From assembly GCA_944326565.1 (NCBI GenBank), contig CALVEL010000001.1:62001-126000 (forward strand): DNA of 64,000 nucleotides, read 5' to 3'. Shown here piece after piece: positions 51,845-60,416 of this stretch; positions within the stretch are counted from its first letter, which is position 1; each line of letters opens with the position of its first letter. Source of the stretch: Candidatus Gastranaerophilales bacterium (lineage in GTDB: Bacteria > Cyanobacteriota > Vampirovibrionia > Gastranaerophilales > Gastranaerophilaceae). A program made the position numbers and the translations under genes. A model generated the notes under the pieces. It ran no database searches. It was not told the origin of the DNA and saw nothing but the letters and a program-made list of their open reading frames with translations.

Positions 51845-52251
51845 TCAGTATGAGATTTTTTGAGGATAATTTTTGGGGATAGTCCAGTTATTCCTTTGTA
51901 TTATCGTTGTGCAGTAGAATTGATTACCTGTTTTGCAGGAATAAATTGATCCTTCTATTAATTGTTCATCAGTTCCATTCCAACGATATTTATATGGTTC
52001 AATACCTTTGCCATAATGCTTTTCCCAACGGGTGTCACCTTCTATGGGGTGAAATCCAAAAGCAAAACAACAGATTCCATAGCCTCCATTTAGACCATAT
52101 TTATCAATACATTTTTCAGGATTTACTGGATAGTAAAACCAGTCACTGGTTGTATTTTTCTGGGATTTAAGAGCGCTTCCATAATTAAAATAGACAATAT
52201 AGGATCCATCATTGTATAAAACTATGAAAGATGATAGATTATTACAACTTG
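51845..52251 (-). pseudogene. Truncated prepilin-like gene (C-terminal remnant)
   Basis: About 130 codons remain open on the minus strand, reading NNLSSFIVLYNDGSYIVYFNYGS, then DWFYYPVNPEKCIDKYGLNGGYG, GDTRWEKHYGKGIEPYKYRWNG and ending NWTIPKNYPQKISY. The NDGS strand and the Cys-rich end fit the prepilin-like family of this window. The N-terminal signal helix and first half are missing, and no start codon with ribosome site exists. Its 5' end overlaps the divergent XRE remnant, which suggests a deletion that removed the pilin start and the shared promoter. Confidence 0.75.
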
Positions 52252-52443
52252 GTCAAAAGATACGTTATGAGAGGTTAAAAAAAAGGCTAAGTCAGGAGGA
52301 TTTGGAAGAAATGTCCCTTTGTCTCAAGGAGAACAATTAGTGAAATTGAAAGAGGTAATGCGGATATAAGATATACTAATTTGTATCAAATTGCATCTGC
52401 ATTAGGTATGACGGTATCTGATTTACTGAAATTCAGTTTGTAA
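52224..52443 (+). pseudogene. Frameshifted XRE-family regulator
   Basis: The 5' part starts at ATG 52224 and reads MKDDRLLQLGQKIRYERLKK, RLSQEDLEEM; the 3' part in another frame reads SRRTISEIERGNADIRYTNL then YQIASALGMTVSDLLKF. Removing one T from the TTT at 52318-52320 joins both as EEMSLVSRRTISEIERG, a normal HTH. So a one-base insertion has broken the gene, unless it is a sequence error. It is head-to-head with the truncated prepilin-like gene, the same arrangement as at 40.9 kb. Confidence 0.8.
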
Positions 52444-52546
52444 GATTGTTAAGTTTTTATAAGAAAACGTTTTCTGTTGAAATTAGAGGGGAATATTTTA
52501 CTTTATATATGTAAGAACGAAGTGTTTTTGCAAAGGAGAGTAAAAT

Positions 52547-52915
52547 ATGGCTGATAAAATAAATAGTATAGAGGATTTAGAAGAAGTTAGAGCTGCGGCA
52601 GCTTCACAAGGAACTACAGTCCCTGATTATTATCAGTGGTATCAAGTTATGCAGCAATTAGAAGAGCTTGGGGTTGAATCTACGGGGTCTTATGCAGGAG
52701 ACAAGGCTAAAATAGAAGAAGTTCGGCAAGCTGTGGATGATTATATAAGAGAGGCACAGATTGAGCAAACTGCGACAGAAAATAGAAAAGAAAACAAACA
52801 GGTTAAAGAAATTGCCGAGACTGATAGTGAACAAACTGTAAAAGCTAATGTTGCAAATGCGACAAGCTCTCAACTAATTGCTGATTATATGAAAATTTAT
52901 CATTTATTACCGTAA
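52547..52915 (+). CDS. Protein of 122 residues, unknown function
   Basis: A hydrophilic, mostly helical protein (DYYQWYQVMQQLEELG, then KIEEVRQAVDDYIREAQIEQ). The first 50 residues resemble a small folded helical bundle and the remainder is low in complexity (Lys/Glu/Ala-rich). There is a good ribosome site (AAAGGAG). Its last nine bases overlap the 3' end of the convergent lepB. No domain is recognised. Confidence 0.6.
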   Translation: MADKINSIEDLEEVRAAAASQGTTVPDYYQWYQVMQQLEELGVESTGSYAGDKAKIEEVRQAVDDYIREAQIEQTATENRKENKQVKEIAETDSEQTVKANVANATSSQLIADYMKIYHLLP

Positions 52916-53566
52916 TTTTTCTATGCGGCTTAAAGGCCAAAAAATAACAACAGCGCGTCCTATAAATCGGTCTTTTTTCAATAGCCCCCAATATCTGCCA
53001 TCTTCGGAGTGACCTCTGTTGTCTCCGAGCATAAGATAGTAGTTTTCTGGGATATCAAATTCACATGTTACACTTTCAGAGCATAGGGGGTATTCATATG
53101 GGCTTTCAATATAAGGTTCATCAAGTGCTTTGCCGTTGATGTATACAGTATATTTACCGTTTTCATCGGGGGTTATTTTAACTTTTTCTCCAGGAAGTCC
53201 TATTACCCGTTTTATGTATGCGATATCTTTACAGAAAAAACCTGTAAGTCTTGAAAAAACTTTCCAAGGAGTATTTTTCAAACGTTCAAACGGCGGATAA
53301 AATACCATAATATCCCCTCTTTTGGGTGTTCTGTAAAATCTTGAAAATCTTTCTACTACTATTCGGTCACCTTCAAGAAGTGTAGGGTGCATTGATGCTG
53401 AAGGTATCCAGCGAATTTCTCCTATGAAAAATCTTATAATGATTACCATAACCACCACAAATACAATTGTTTCAATAGTTTCTCTTGTAATAGGGTTAAG
53501 AGTTTCATATTTAGATTTTATTTTTCTGTATGTGGTTATTATATTTTCTTTTATATTATATTTCAT
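52907..53566 (-). CDS. lepB: Signal peptidase I
   Basis: Removes signal peptides from exported proteins. A membrane helix lies at about 30-49, followed by the catalytic Ser58 in IPSASMHPTLLEGD and the general base Lys119 in AYIKRVIGLPGE. LGDNRGHSEDGRYWG is box E. The protein is a typical 219 residues. Its start overlaps the end of the upstream polyprenyl synthase gene by 11 bases, suggesting coupling. Confidence 0.96.
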   Translation of the reverse strand: MKYNIKENIITTYRKIKSKYETLNPITRETIETIVFVVVMVIIIRFFIGEIRWIPSASMHPTLLEGDRIVVERFSRFYRTPKRGDIMVFYPPFERLKNTPWKVFSRLTGFFCKDIAYIKRVIGLPGEKVKITPDENGKYTVYINGKALDEPYIESPYEYPLCSESVTCEFDIPENYYLMLGDNRGHSEDGRYWGLLKKDRFIGRAVVIFWPLSRIEKLR

Positions 53567-54434
53567 TTAGTATTTCCAAAAGCTCCCAAATCGCTCGTTT
53601 ATATTTATTATCCCTTAAATCAACTAAAGCATTTTTAGCTTGTGCTATATAATTATTTAACAAAGATTTTGTTTTTTCAATCCCCTCTTTTAGATTATTG
53701 GTATTTCCTGAAAAGATTACAGGGGCATTATAGATTCCGTTATCAATGTCATTTTGAATTGGTTTAAGATTGGCTGTATCTGATATGTTGATTAAATCGT
53801 CACGTATTTGAAATGCTATACCGAAGCAGCGGGCAAATTCTTGAATATTTGTGTTGTTACTTTCCCCAGAAAGGACAGCAGCTCCTTCCAGTGCTGTTTG
53901 AAATAGATTTGCGGTTTTTTGTTCTGTCTTTTTTATATATTCTTCAATTGTAGTTAGTTTATATCTGTTAAAGTATTGATTAATTTCACCTTTGCACATA
54001 TTTTCAAGTGTGTTTGAGCATAATGTCATAATTTTAGGATTGTTTAGTTGGTTTAATTTCTTCAGAGCAATAGATAAAAGATAATCTCCTGTTAAGATAG
54101 CTGTTTTGTTGTTAAAATTTGCATTAAGAGTTTTTTCTCCTCTTCTGACTGTACTTTCATCTATCACATCATCATGAATGAGTGAAGCGTTGTGTATTAT
54201 TTCGATTATTGTTTGGTAAGAGTATTGAATTTGAGTAATCTCTTTTTCTGAAGCTCTTAAATAAAGAAAAGCCAAAAGAGGTCTTATTCTTTTTGTGTTT
54301 TTTGTTAGAAAATCTTTTAGGAGGGTATTTATATATGGTGAAAAATCTATTTCAGAAACTAGCTCTTGTTCAAGTCTTTTCAAATCATCCGATACGAGAT
54401 TTGATATTTGATTGTATTGTTCTATAAAGCTCAT
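53556..54434 (-). CDS. Trans-isoprenyl diphosphate synthase
   Basis: Extends isoprenoid chains. The first Asp-rich motif is DDVID (D88, D89, D92) in LIHDDVIDESTVRRG, and the second is reduced to QIRDDLINISD. The NT-x-R region KRIRPLLAFLYLRA binds IPP. Length of 292 and similarity favour a medium- or long-chain (hepta- or octaprenyl) synthase for quinone or lipid carriers, but chain length is not certain. It uses the product of IspH. Confidence 0.85.
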   Translation of the reverse strand: MSFIEQYNQISNLVSDDLKRLEQELVSEIDFSPYINTLLKDFLTKNTKRIRPLLAFLYLRASEKEITQIQYSYQTIIEIIHNASLIHDDVIDESTVRRGEKTLNANFNNKTAILTGDYLLSIALKKLNQLNNPKIMTLCSNTLENMCKGEINQYFNRYKLTTIEEYIKKTEQKTANLFQTALEGAAVLSGESNNTNIQEFARCFGIAFQIRDDLINISDTANLKPIQNDIDNGIYNAPVIFSGNTNNLKEGIEKTKSLLNNYIAQAKNALVDLRDNKYKRAIWELLEILNEI

Positions 54435-54513
54435 AGGCTTATTATATCATAAATTCTAATTATAGAATTTATTTTAGTATTTTTGATTTTATGTTTAATT
54501 AGCTATACTTACA

Positions 54514-54539
54514 TAAAAAAAAACGACCTGATGGTCGTT
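54514..54539 (-). terminator. Rho-independent terminator after the 501-aa gene
   Basis: On the minus strand AACGACC and GGTCGTT form a 7-bp stem with a tetraloop, followed by a long T run. It lies downstream of the gene ending at 54702. Confidence 0.75.
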
Positions 54540-54701
54540 GAAAATTAATAGGAAAAAGGGAAAGGAAATGTTTATAAATTTTTTATTTTGTTGTTCATTT
54601 ATTATTATGGTTTGTAAACTTCTCAATCCTTAAATTATATATTTTCAAGGCTTGATTTTTTGATTATTTTGAAACATTTTATTGTTTCTTTTTATTTAAA
54701 T

Positions 54702-56207
54702 TTATCCGAAAGTTTTGAATGTAGATTCAGTATTTTTTTCAATAACTTTTTGTACGGCATCCATTTCTGTTTGTATTGCGCTTTGTTCAGTATCAAGTTG
54801 TTTCAATCTCAATTCAAGATTCTTATCTTGGGCCTGAATAATTTCTATTTTTGCATTTATATCTTGAATTGCTTGATCATATAGGTATTTTTCATGTTCA
54901 TATTCATTCATTGCATCATTGTATGCATCTTGGTCTGTTACAGTGGTAGTTGTAAGTGCATATTCAGTATAAGTTCCAGTACCATCATTGTTCGGGATAT
55001 GGATTGAAATAAATCTTCCTGAAGAATCTCTTTCAACGCGGCAACCTTCAATTGCCTTTATTTCTTCAACTTTTGTATCACTTCCGATTGTATAGCAATT
55101 AATATTGTTTAAAATATTTCCGTTTTCATCGACTTGATTTGCATTATTGTCGATATCAGTTTTCTTATAAAAATATGGTTTTTGTGAACCAGTTGTAGAA
55201 TCACTTACGTATCTTACATACCACATTTCAGCAGGTGTACCGTATTTATCTTCTAATTGCTGAGCCCATGCTGCTTCTTCTCTTAACATTGCATCAATTT
55301 GATCTCTTGTCATTGTAGAGAATGTAGGGTCATCAAATGCTCCTGCATAATTAGTAATACTATCTATTTGTTCATCAGTTAAATATTGTTTACTTGTTAC
55401 ATCCTCATAGCCTTCTTTGCTGTATGTTCCGTCTTCATTTTTCTGAACCAAAGTAACTGCATTTTCAGGATCTGTTTCTGTTTCATCCCATAAAGATATA
55501 ATTAAATCTTCTTCGGTTATACCTGGTAAATCGATTTGAGTACCGTCTTCATCTAATTTATAAAATCCGCCTGTTTCCTCATTTTTGTAAACAGTTTCTG
55601 CTGATGTAAAGTCTTCATTGAATAAATAATACTCAAAATTAGCAATATCTTCATCAGTACAAGGCACCATTGCTTTAACTGATTCAGTCTTTTCTATATA
55701 GTACCCGCTTCCATCTTGCAATACAGGATATGTTTCTCCGCCTAAAATGATCTCATCATTTACTTTAAGTTCTGCATCGATAGAGCCTAAGATTCTAAGA
55801 GCAGTAGTCCCAACATAATAGTTGCCATTTTGTACATTAATAACACTTGTAGATGCTGCGACCGGTACGTAATCATCTTGCCACTTTGAAAGATAGCTGA
55901 GAGTATAAGTTCCGTTATTTTGCGCTATTAAAGATGTAATTTCATTTGTCAAAGCACCATCTTCAAATGTATAAACAGTTTTTGTATAACTATCAACAGA
56001 CGGGGGAGTAGGTACAGACATACCCAGCAGGTCATTATAATAGTTTGCAGACTGATTAGACAATGATGTGCGTTGTTGGTTAATCTGTTGACCTTCAAAC
56101 TCAACATTAGTCTTGCGGGCTGTCAAACCTAAAAATCTAGCTTGTGACGCTGCCATTCCCATGACTGTCTGTTTCCCTTTCATTTTTTCTTGTGTACCTA
56201 TACGCAT
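54702..56207 (-). CDS. Lineage-specific protein of 501 residues, unknown function
   Basis: No family is recognised. The N-terminal 60 residues (MGMAASQARFLGLTARKTNVEFEGQQINQQRTSLSNQSANYYNDLL) look like a flagellar- or surface-type helical segment and would form a coiled coil. Residues 80-400 are acidic, Asn/Thr-rich and probably beta-rich. The C-terminal 65 residues are again a coiled coil (LYDQAIQDINAKIEIIQAQD onward). This helix-beta-helix layout recalls flagellin- or hook-like proteins, but the resemblance is only in arrangement. The start may instead be a few codons downstream. Confidence 0.65.
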   Translation of the reverse strand: MRIGTQEKMKGKQTVMGMAASQARFLGLTARKTNVEFEGQQINQQRTSLSNQSANYYNDLLGMSVPTPPSVDSYTKTVYTFEDGALTNEITSLIAQNNGTYTLSYLSKWQDDYVPVAASTSVINVQNGNYYVGTTALRILGSIDAELKVNDEIILGGETYPVLQDGSGYYIEKTESVKAMVPCTDEDIANFEYYLFNEDFTSAETVYKNEETGGFYKLDEDGTQIDLPGITEEDLIISLWDETETDPENAVTLVQKNEDGTYSKEGYEDVTSKQYLTDEQIDSITNYAGAFDDPTFSTMTRDQIDAMLREEAAWAQQLEDKYGTPAEMWYVRYVSDSTTGSQKPYFYKKTDIDNNANQVDENGNILNNINCYTIGSDTKVEEIKAIEGCRVERDSSGRFISIHIPNNDGTGTYTEYALTTTTVTDQDAYNDAMNEYEHEKYLYDQAIQDINAKIEIIQAQDKNLELRLKQLDTEQSAIQTEMDAVQKVIEKNTESTFKTFG

Positions 56208-56284
56208 GTTTACGACATCATGAGTTTTAAACTTTAATTTTTGATTTTTAAATATTAAGAAAATGTAACAATTTAAAAATTAAC

Positions 56285-56791
56285 TTATTGTTTAAATTTG
56301 TTCGAAATGTATGCTAGTATTGCCCCTCCGACTTCTTCATTTGGATCAAAGTTTGCTTGTGGAGGATTTATGGAATTTCTGATTAACATAGATATTAGAG
56401 GTCCAAAGGCATCAGGAACTTGTATTTTTCGGTAAATTCCTGCTAAAAAAGTTTGGATATTAGGGGAATTTGTCCAGTTAAAACGCGATAATACAGGATA
56501 CATTTTGTCTATTCCTTTTGTGCCTGCATCTATAAGACGGTCTGTTATGTATAAGGTTTCTGTAATTTCAGCTTCATCATTTGAGGTAGATAGTATATTA
56601 TATATATAAGGAAGAGCATTTTCTTTTTGTTTTACAAAATTATCAACTTTTATCGGGTCTACAAGAATGTGATTTCTGCTTCCTGTAGGCATTTGAATAG
56701 ATTGTGTCTGTTGTATTTGAGATCGTTTAGAATAAACGTAAGTTTGCGGGGACACATTATTATATATATAGGGTTGTATCGGTTGAATCAT
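56285..56791 (-). CDS. Protein of 168 residues, unknown function
   Basis: No family is recognised. A Gln/Ser-rich N-terminus (IQPYIYNNVSPQTYVYSKRS) leads to a helical-repeat-like part (NILSTSNDEAEITETLYITDRLIDAGTKGIDKMYPVL, GPLISMLIRNSINPPQ) that could be a single HEAT-like module. It sits between two lineage-specific genes on the same strand and may belong to a functional block from 54.7 to 59 kb. Confidence 0.55.
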   Translation of the reverse strand: MIQPIQPYIYNNVSPQTYVYSKRSQIQQTQSIQMPTGSRNHILVDPIKVDNFVKQKENALPYIYNILSTSNDEAEITETLYITDRLIDAGTKGIDKMYPVLSRFNWTNSPNIQTFLAGIYRKIQVPDAFGPLISMLIRNSINPPQANFDPNEEVGGAILAYISNKFKQ

Positions 56792-56820
56792 TTTAATATC
56801 CTTTTTAGTTTAAATTTATA

Positions 56821-58320
56821 CTATGAATATACAAATGGCGGACCATTTTTGATTTCAAGAAGAATGTTTTCTGCCATTGTTTTTAATTCTTCTTTTGGTT
56901 TGCCTGATTTTGCCTGTCTGTAAAATTCATCCATAAGAGGTTGTATTGCTGCATCTTTTTTCGATTTAAAGTTTCTTAATTCAGTAGATACAAGTCTTTG
57001 CTGTAAATTTACTTCAGTATCAGCATTAAGTTTTTTAACTTGAACATCTTTTATTGCTTCTCCGACAAGTTTTCCTCCGTATCCGACAGCTGCAAGTCCG
57101 GTAGTACCGAAAAACAGAGCTTTAAACTGCTTGTTATCCGTATCAAGCAGATAGTTATAAAAGAAGGCTCTGAAATCATCTACATGTGAATAGAAGGTTA
57201 CTTTTGGAGTAGAACCGCCTCCGCAGCTCGGGTTTGCATCTACTGTAGAGCGTTTGAGATCTTTCAAAACAGATTGAATAAAATCCTCTTTGTTTTCTAA
57301 TTTAAGATCTTTAAGATATTCTCTTATTTGCAATTCAGAAGGTTCTATTGACTTAAACAGATTTTTTAAATCAGCTATTGTCTGTTTTTCATTTTCTTTT
57401 GTTGAATTTAATACTACGTTTTTTATCTCTTTTCCTGTTTGTTTTATAAAGTCATTAATATTTCCTTTGCTTTTAGTAAGGTTTTTTAGTGAAATAAATC
57501 CGAGTCCGACTATTCCTGCGAATGTTGCAAGTCCCATTAATATATAGTTAATATTATTTTGCTTTGAATACGTTATTGAGGCTTGTTCTTCTGCTCCTTT
57601 AAACATAATTGCTTTAAATGTCTCATCAGGTGTTTTTCGTTTTTGAGGTTCGTATTTTAAGTATTTACCTAACTCTATTGCTTTTTGGGAAAGCATACTT
57701 CTTGTTATTTGAATTTTGCCTGCAAAGGATTTTGTTTCAATATCAATAAGTTTTTCCTGTAGATTTTTTTGGATGTCGGCTTCACGTTTTTTAACCCAGA
57801 CATCACGAAATCCGTCAAAGAAAGTCTTGCCCATAAAAGCCATTGCTGTAAGTGCAAAAACTCCGGTTCCTGCAGTTATAGTCTTCCAATTCGGGCATTC
57901 TACAATTCGATATAGTGCTTGTACGGGTTCATCGTTAATTGCTACGTTTCTTAGAGTTGAGGGAACTCGTTTTAAGGAATCGATATTAAGATTAATTTTG
58001 GCGCTGTGGTGTATAAATGCTGTAATACCTGCAATGATGCCCATTACACCAAGTGCTATCCCGCTTATAGGAAGAAGTTTTTTTTCTCCTTGTATATCTT
58101 TTTCGTATAGTTTATTCGGCATTTGGGTATTTTTTGATATTACAAGGGTATCCATTGTCTCGTTAAGTGTCAGGTTATTACTTGTATCAGTTTCTTTTAT
58201 GAATTGATTTACGAGTACACCTTCTTTTGTATCTGAATTTGTTCTTTTTTGTGCACGTGTCAGGTTTTTTTGTTGGCGTAAAGTTTCATTATCATGAAAT
58301 GTGTTATTGTTGATGTTCAT
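56821..58320 (-). CDS. Membrane protein of 499 residues with an internal duplication
   Basis: No family is recognised. Hydrophobic segments lie at about 84-103 and 258-278, with weaker ones near 150-166 and 403-418. Residues about 153-203 and 405-455 are similar: the first has GKTFFDGFRDVWVKKREADI then QKNLQEKLIDIETKSF, and the second has GKLVGEAIKDVQVKKLNADT then EVNLQQRLVSTELRNF. The protein thus contains two copies of a membrane-helix plus coiled-coil module. The gene start overlaps the end of its neighbour by 17 bases. Confidence 0.65.
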   Translation of the reverse strand: MNINNNTFHDNETLRQQKNLTRAQKRTNSDTKEGVLVNQFIKETDTSNNLTLNETMDTLVISKNTQMPNKLYEKDIQGEKKLLPISGIALGVMGIIAGITAFIHHSAKINLNIDSLKRVPSTLRNVAINDEPVQALYRIVECPNWKTITAGTGVFALTAMAFMGKTFFDGFRDVWVKKREADIQKNLQEKLIDIETKSFAGKIQITRSMLSQKAIELGKYLKYEPQKRKTPDETFKAIMFKGAEEQASITYSKQNNINYILMGLATFAGIVGLGFISLKNLTKSKGNINDFIKQTGKEIKNVVLNSTKENEKQTIADLKNLFKSIEPSELQIREYLKDLKLENKEDFIQSVLKDLKRSTVDANPSCGGGSTPKVTFYSHVDDFRAFFYNYLLDTDNKQFKALFFGTTGLAAVGYGGKLVGEAIKDVQVKKLNADTEVNLQQRLVSTELRNFKSKKDAAIQPLMDEFYRQAKSGKPKEELKTMAENILLEIKNGPPFVYS

Positions 58321-59008
58321 TATTTTCTAAATCCTTTTCATTTTCAGTAAGTTTTTTATATAAATCGTGAATGAAAGTTCTTAATTCGAAAGTTTTTTTA
58401 GTCTCATCAATTTGTTTTTCATCGTTGTCTGCATCAAGTGGTTTGAATATTCCAAACAGTGATTTTACCTTTTTCTTCAATTCATTAAAAGTCTCAGAAA
58501 TTTTCTTTTCAATTGAAGCTTTTAATTCACCCATCATTGCGGTCAGTTTATCTGATATATCGGCGAGTTTTTGTTGAATGTTTTGTAGGGTATTAGTGAT
58601 TGTTTGAGGAATATTTTTAATAAGATTAATCGTACCGCCTATTATTGTATTAATTATAAAATTAGCAGGCTTTGCAATAATTGAGGGAGTGTTATTGTTG
58701 AAAAACTGTGCCAATTCTGCAACTTTTAATCGGGCATTACTCATTGTATTTTGAAAATTTTGCATCTGAAGTGCGAAATTTTGAATATCTTGTTGTCTTT
58801 GAGCTTTTGCATTTGCTTGCGCTTTTAAAAAAGCTCCGATTGCTGCACATTCATTCCAACTCATTTCACCTGGTTTTGCGGAAAAGTCAGCTTTTTTCAT
58901 TCCGCTTCCCCCTCCCATTCCGTTGCAGATGGGGCAGGCTCCTATTGGCAATCCATGCGGGCATGTGCCTATTCTTGCATTGTTTGTGCTTATTGTTGCT
59001 AATTGCAT
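58304..59008 (-). CDS. Cys-motif protein of 234 residues, unknown function
   Basis: The N-terminus reads MQLATISTNNARIGTCPHGLPIGACPICNGMGGGSG, a CPHG-x4-ACPIC pattern that looks like a zinc ribbon with four possible ligands (CPH and CPIC). The rest is helical and coiled (about 70-230), ending in a charged tail (LTENEKDLENNEHQQ). The start at 59008 is preferred, with AAGAGG nine bases upstream, over a longer frame from 59089. Its 3' end overlaps the start of the 499-aa gene. A structured leader precedes it (59050-59180). Confidence 0.65.
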   Translation of the reverse strand: MQLATISTNNARIGTCPHGLPIGACPICNGMGGGSGMKKADFSAKPGEMSWNECAAIGAFLKAQANAKAQRQQDIQNFALQMQNFQNTMSNARLKVAELAQFFNNNTPSIIAKPANFIINTIIGGTINLIKNIPQTITNTLQNIQQKLADISDKLTAMMGELKASIEKKISETFNELKKKVKSLFGIFKPLDADNDEKQIDETKKTFELRTFIHDLYKKLTENEKDLENNEHQQ

Positions 59009-59049
59009 TAAAAAATCCTCTTGTCGCTTGTTGGATTTTGTATATCCAA

Positions 59050-59180
59050 AATACGAGAGGACACTTAGAAAAATTTTGAACTCCTCCAAACAGCACGTGA
59101 AGAAAGTTATTTCTCTGAGTGTTCCGGCTTTTACGGCTGCGGCTACAGCTGGAGATGTTCACTCCATTTCCTCTTGTATT
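59050..59180 (-). promoter_or_regulatory. Highly structured 5' leader, riboswitch-like
   Basis: On the minus strand, AATACAAGAGGA (59180 to 59169) pairs with TCCTCTCGTATT (59061 to 59050), 11 of 12, closing a ~131-nt domain. Inside are GGAG/CTCC and GCTG/CAGC hairpins, and a second helix in which CACTCAGAGAAA pairs with TTTTTCTAAGTG (one mismatch, one G-U). It lies about 40-170 bases upstream of the CPHG gene start. One part, GCTGTAGCCGCAGCCGTAA, faintly resembles the cobalamin riboswitch core but the B12 box is not seen. Confidence 0.5.
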
Positions 59181-59363
59181 TAAGGTTAAAATAACAAAAA
59201 TTTTATGTCAAACTTTTGTTATGTTTTATTAAATAAGCATATATATCTATATATATAATATATAGATAGTTAGAATTTATGTAAATTAATTTTTTTTTAC
59301 TACTAGCAAAAAAAAAAATTCTTAGGTATTATATATTCCATATAAACTTCTTTGGAATTATAT

Positions 59364-60221
59364 ATGCAGTTACTCATTGATAAAGAATTAAATTCAAATG
59401 ATAAAATTTTAAAACCTGACTTTAACTCAAGAACAGGACGTGAACTTTTAGCGTTTTACTTGCAGACAAAATTCAAGCAGATAATAGCTTATGATAAGCG
59501 TTGTGAAGCTCCGATTTTTAAAGAGATAAATCCTTTTTTTATTCAGCGTTTTTCAAAAAGACTTATAACTAATCCTCACAAACGCATATTGATAGGGATT
59601 ACAGGAGAGTCAGCATCAGGTAAATCTACAATATGCAGAGAGTTGAAAAACTTAATAGAACAATTATCAATGCCTGTGTCTGTTTTGAGTACTGATAATT
59701 ATTTTAACGATATATCAGAATTAATTAGCAAGTATGGTAATTTTGATAATTTACGTGATAATGGTTATGATATTGATTCCCCTGCAAATTTTCAATTGGA
59801 TTTGTTAAGGGAAGATTTAATAAAATTATCTGAAGGAAATGATATAAAAGCTCCAAGATATGTTCCTAATGGTACTGGTATATCAATTCCAAAATCTATT
59901 GATGTAACTTCTGATAAGTTGATAGTTGTAGAAGGAATTGCAACCATGTACAAAGAAGTTCAAGATGTATTTGATTTAAAAATTTATATTGAAACTACTG
60001 AAGATATACGTCGTGAACGTTTTATGAGAAGAGCAATTGAAGAAAGAAATCAAAATACAGAAAATGCAAAAAAACAATGGGATTATATTCTTGATGCTGG
60101 AATTAAATATGTACAGCCTTGTAGAAATTCGGCAGACTTTGTCCTTGATGGAAATGTTAATTTAAAATATTTTGATAAAATTTTAGAATATATCCATACT
60201 ATAACTAATAATTTCCAATAA
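59364..60221 (+). CDS. Uridine-kinase/phosphoribulokinase-like P-loop protein
   Basis: A P-loop kinase of the uridine kinase group. The Walker A motif GESASGKST lies at about 81-89, after an N-terminal extension of about 75 residues that relatives lack. LSTDNYFND (about 114-122) matches the catalytic DNY segment, and VVEGIATMYKEVQDVFDLKIYIET with RRERFMRRAIEERN gives the lid and base region. ATG 59364 is chosen over TTG 59352. The substrate (uridine, pantothenate or other) cannot be told. It is divergent from the CPHG gene across an AT-rich region. Confidence 0.75.
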   Translation: MQLLIDKELNSNDKILKPDFNSRTGRELLAFYLQTKFKQIIAYDKRCEAPIFKEINPFFIQRFSKRLITNPHKRILIGITGESASGKSTICRELKNLIEQLSMPVSVLSTDNYFNDISELISKYGNFDNLRDNGYDIDSPANFQLDLLREDLIKLSEGNDIKAPRYVPNGTGISIPKSIDVTSDKLIVVEGIATMYKEVQDVFDLKIYIETTEDIRRERFMRRAIEERNQNTENAKKQWDYILDAGIKYVQPCRNSADFVLDGNVNLKYFDKILEYIHTITNNFQ

Positions 60222-60416
60222 AATTTTACGAATGCTTAACACTTTTAACTTATTTTGCAAATAAATTTAAAATATGGTAGAATTTTTATAATCTGATATA
60301 GTGCGTTTAAATTAGAAGAGTTTTTAGAATTAAATACACTAAATAATTGATACTATAATTTATTAATTTTACTATAATTTATTTGTACTAAAAATGGATA
60401 AGTAAATAGGTGGCAA

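Noticed and set aside
59100-59165. Cobalamin riboswitch
   Set aside because: A GCTG-CCGCA-CCGTAA stretch is similar to the core, but the B12 box and other conserved parts are missing and the downstream gene has no known link to B12.
58923-59183. Plus-strand ORF ending in SVPAFTAAATAGDVHSISSCI
   Set aside because: Its last part looks protein-like, but it has no good start and overlaps the structured leader and the first codons of the CPHG gene on the other strand.
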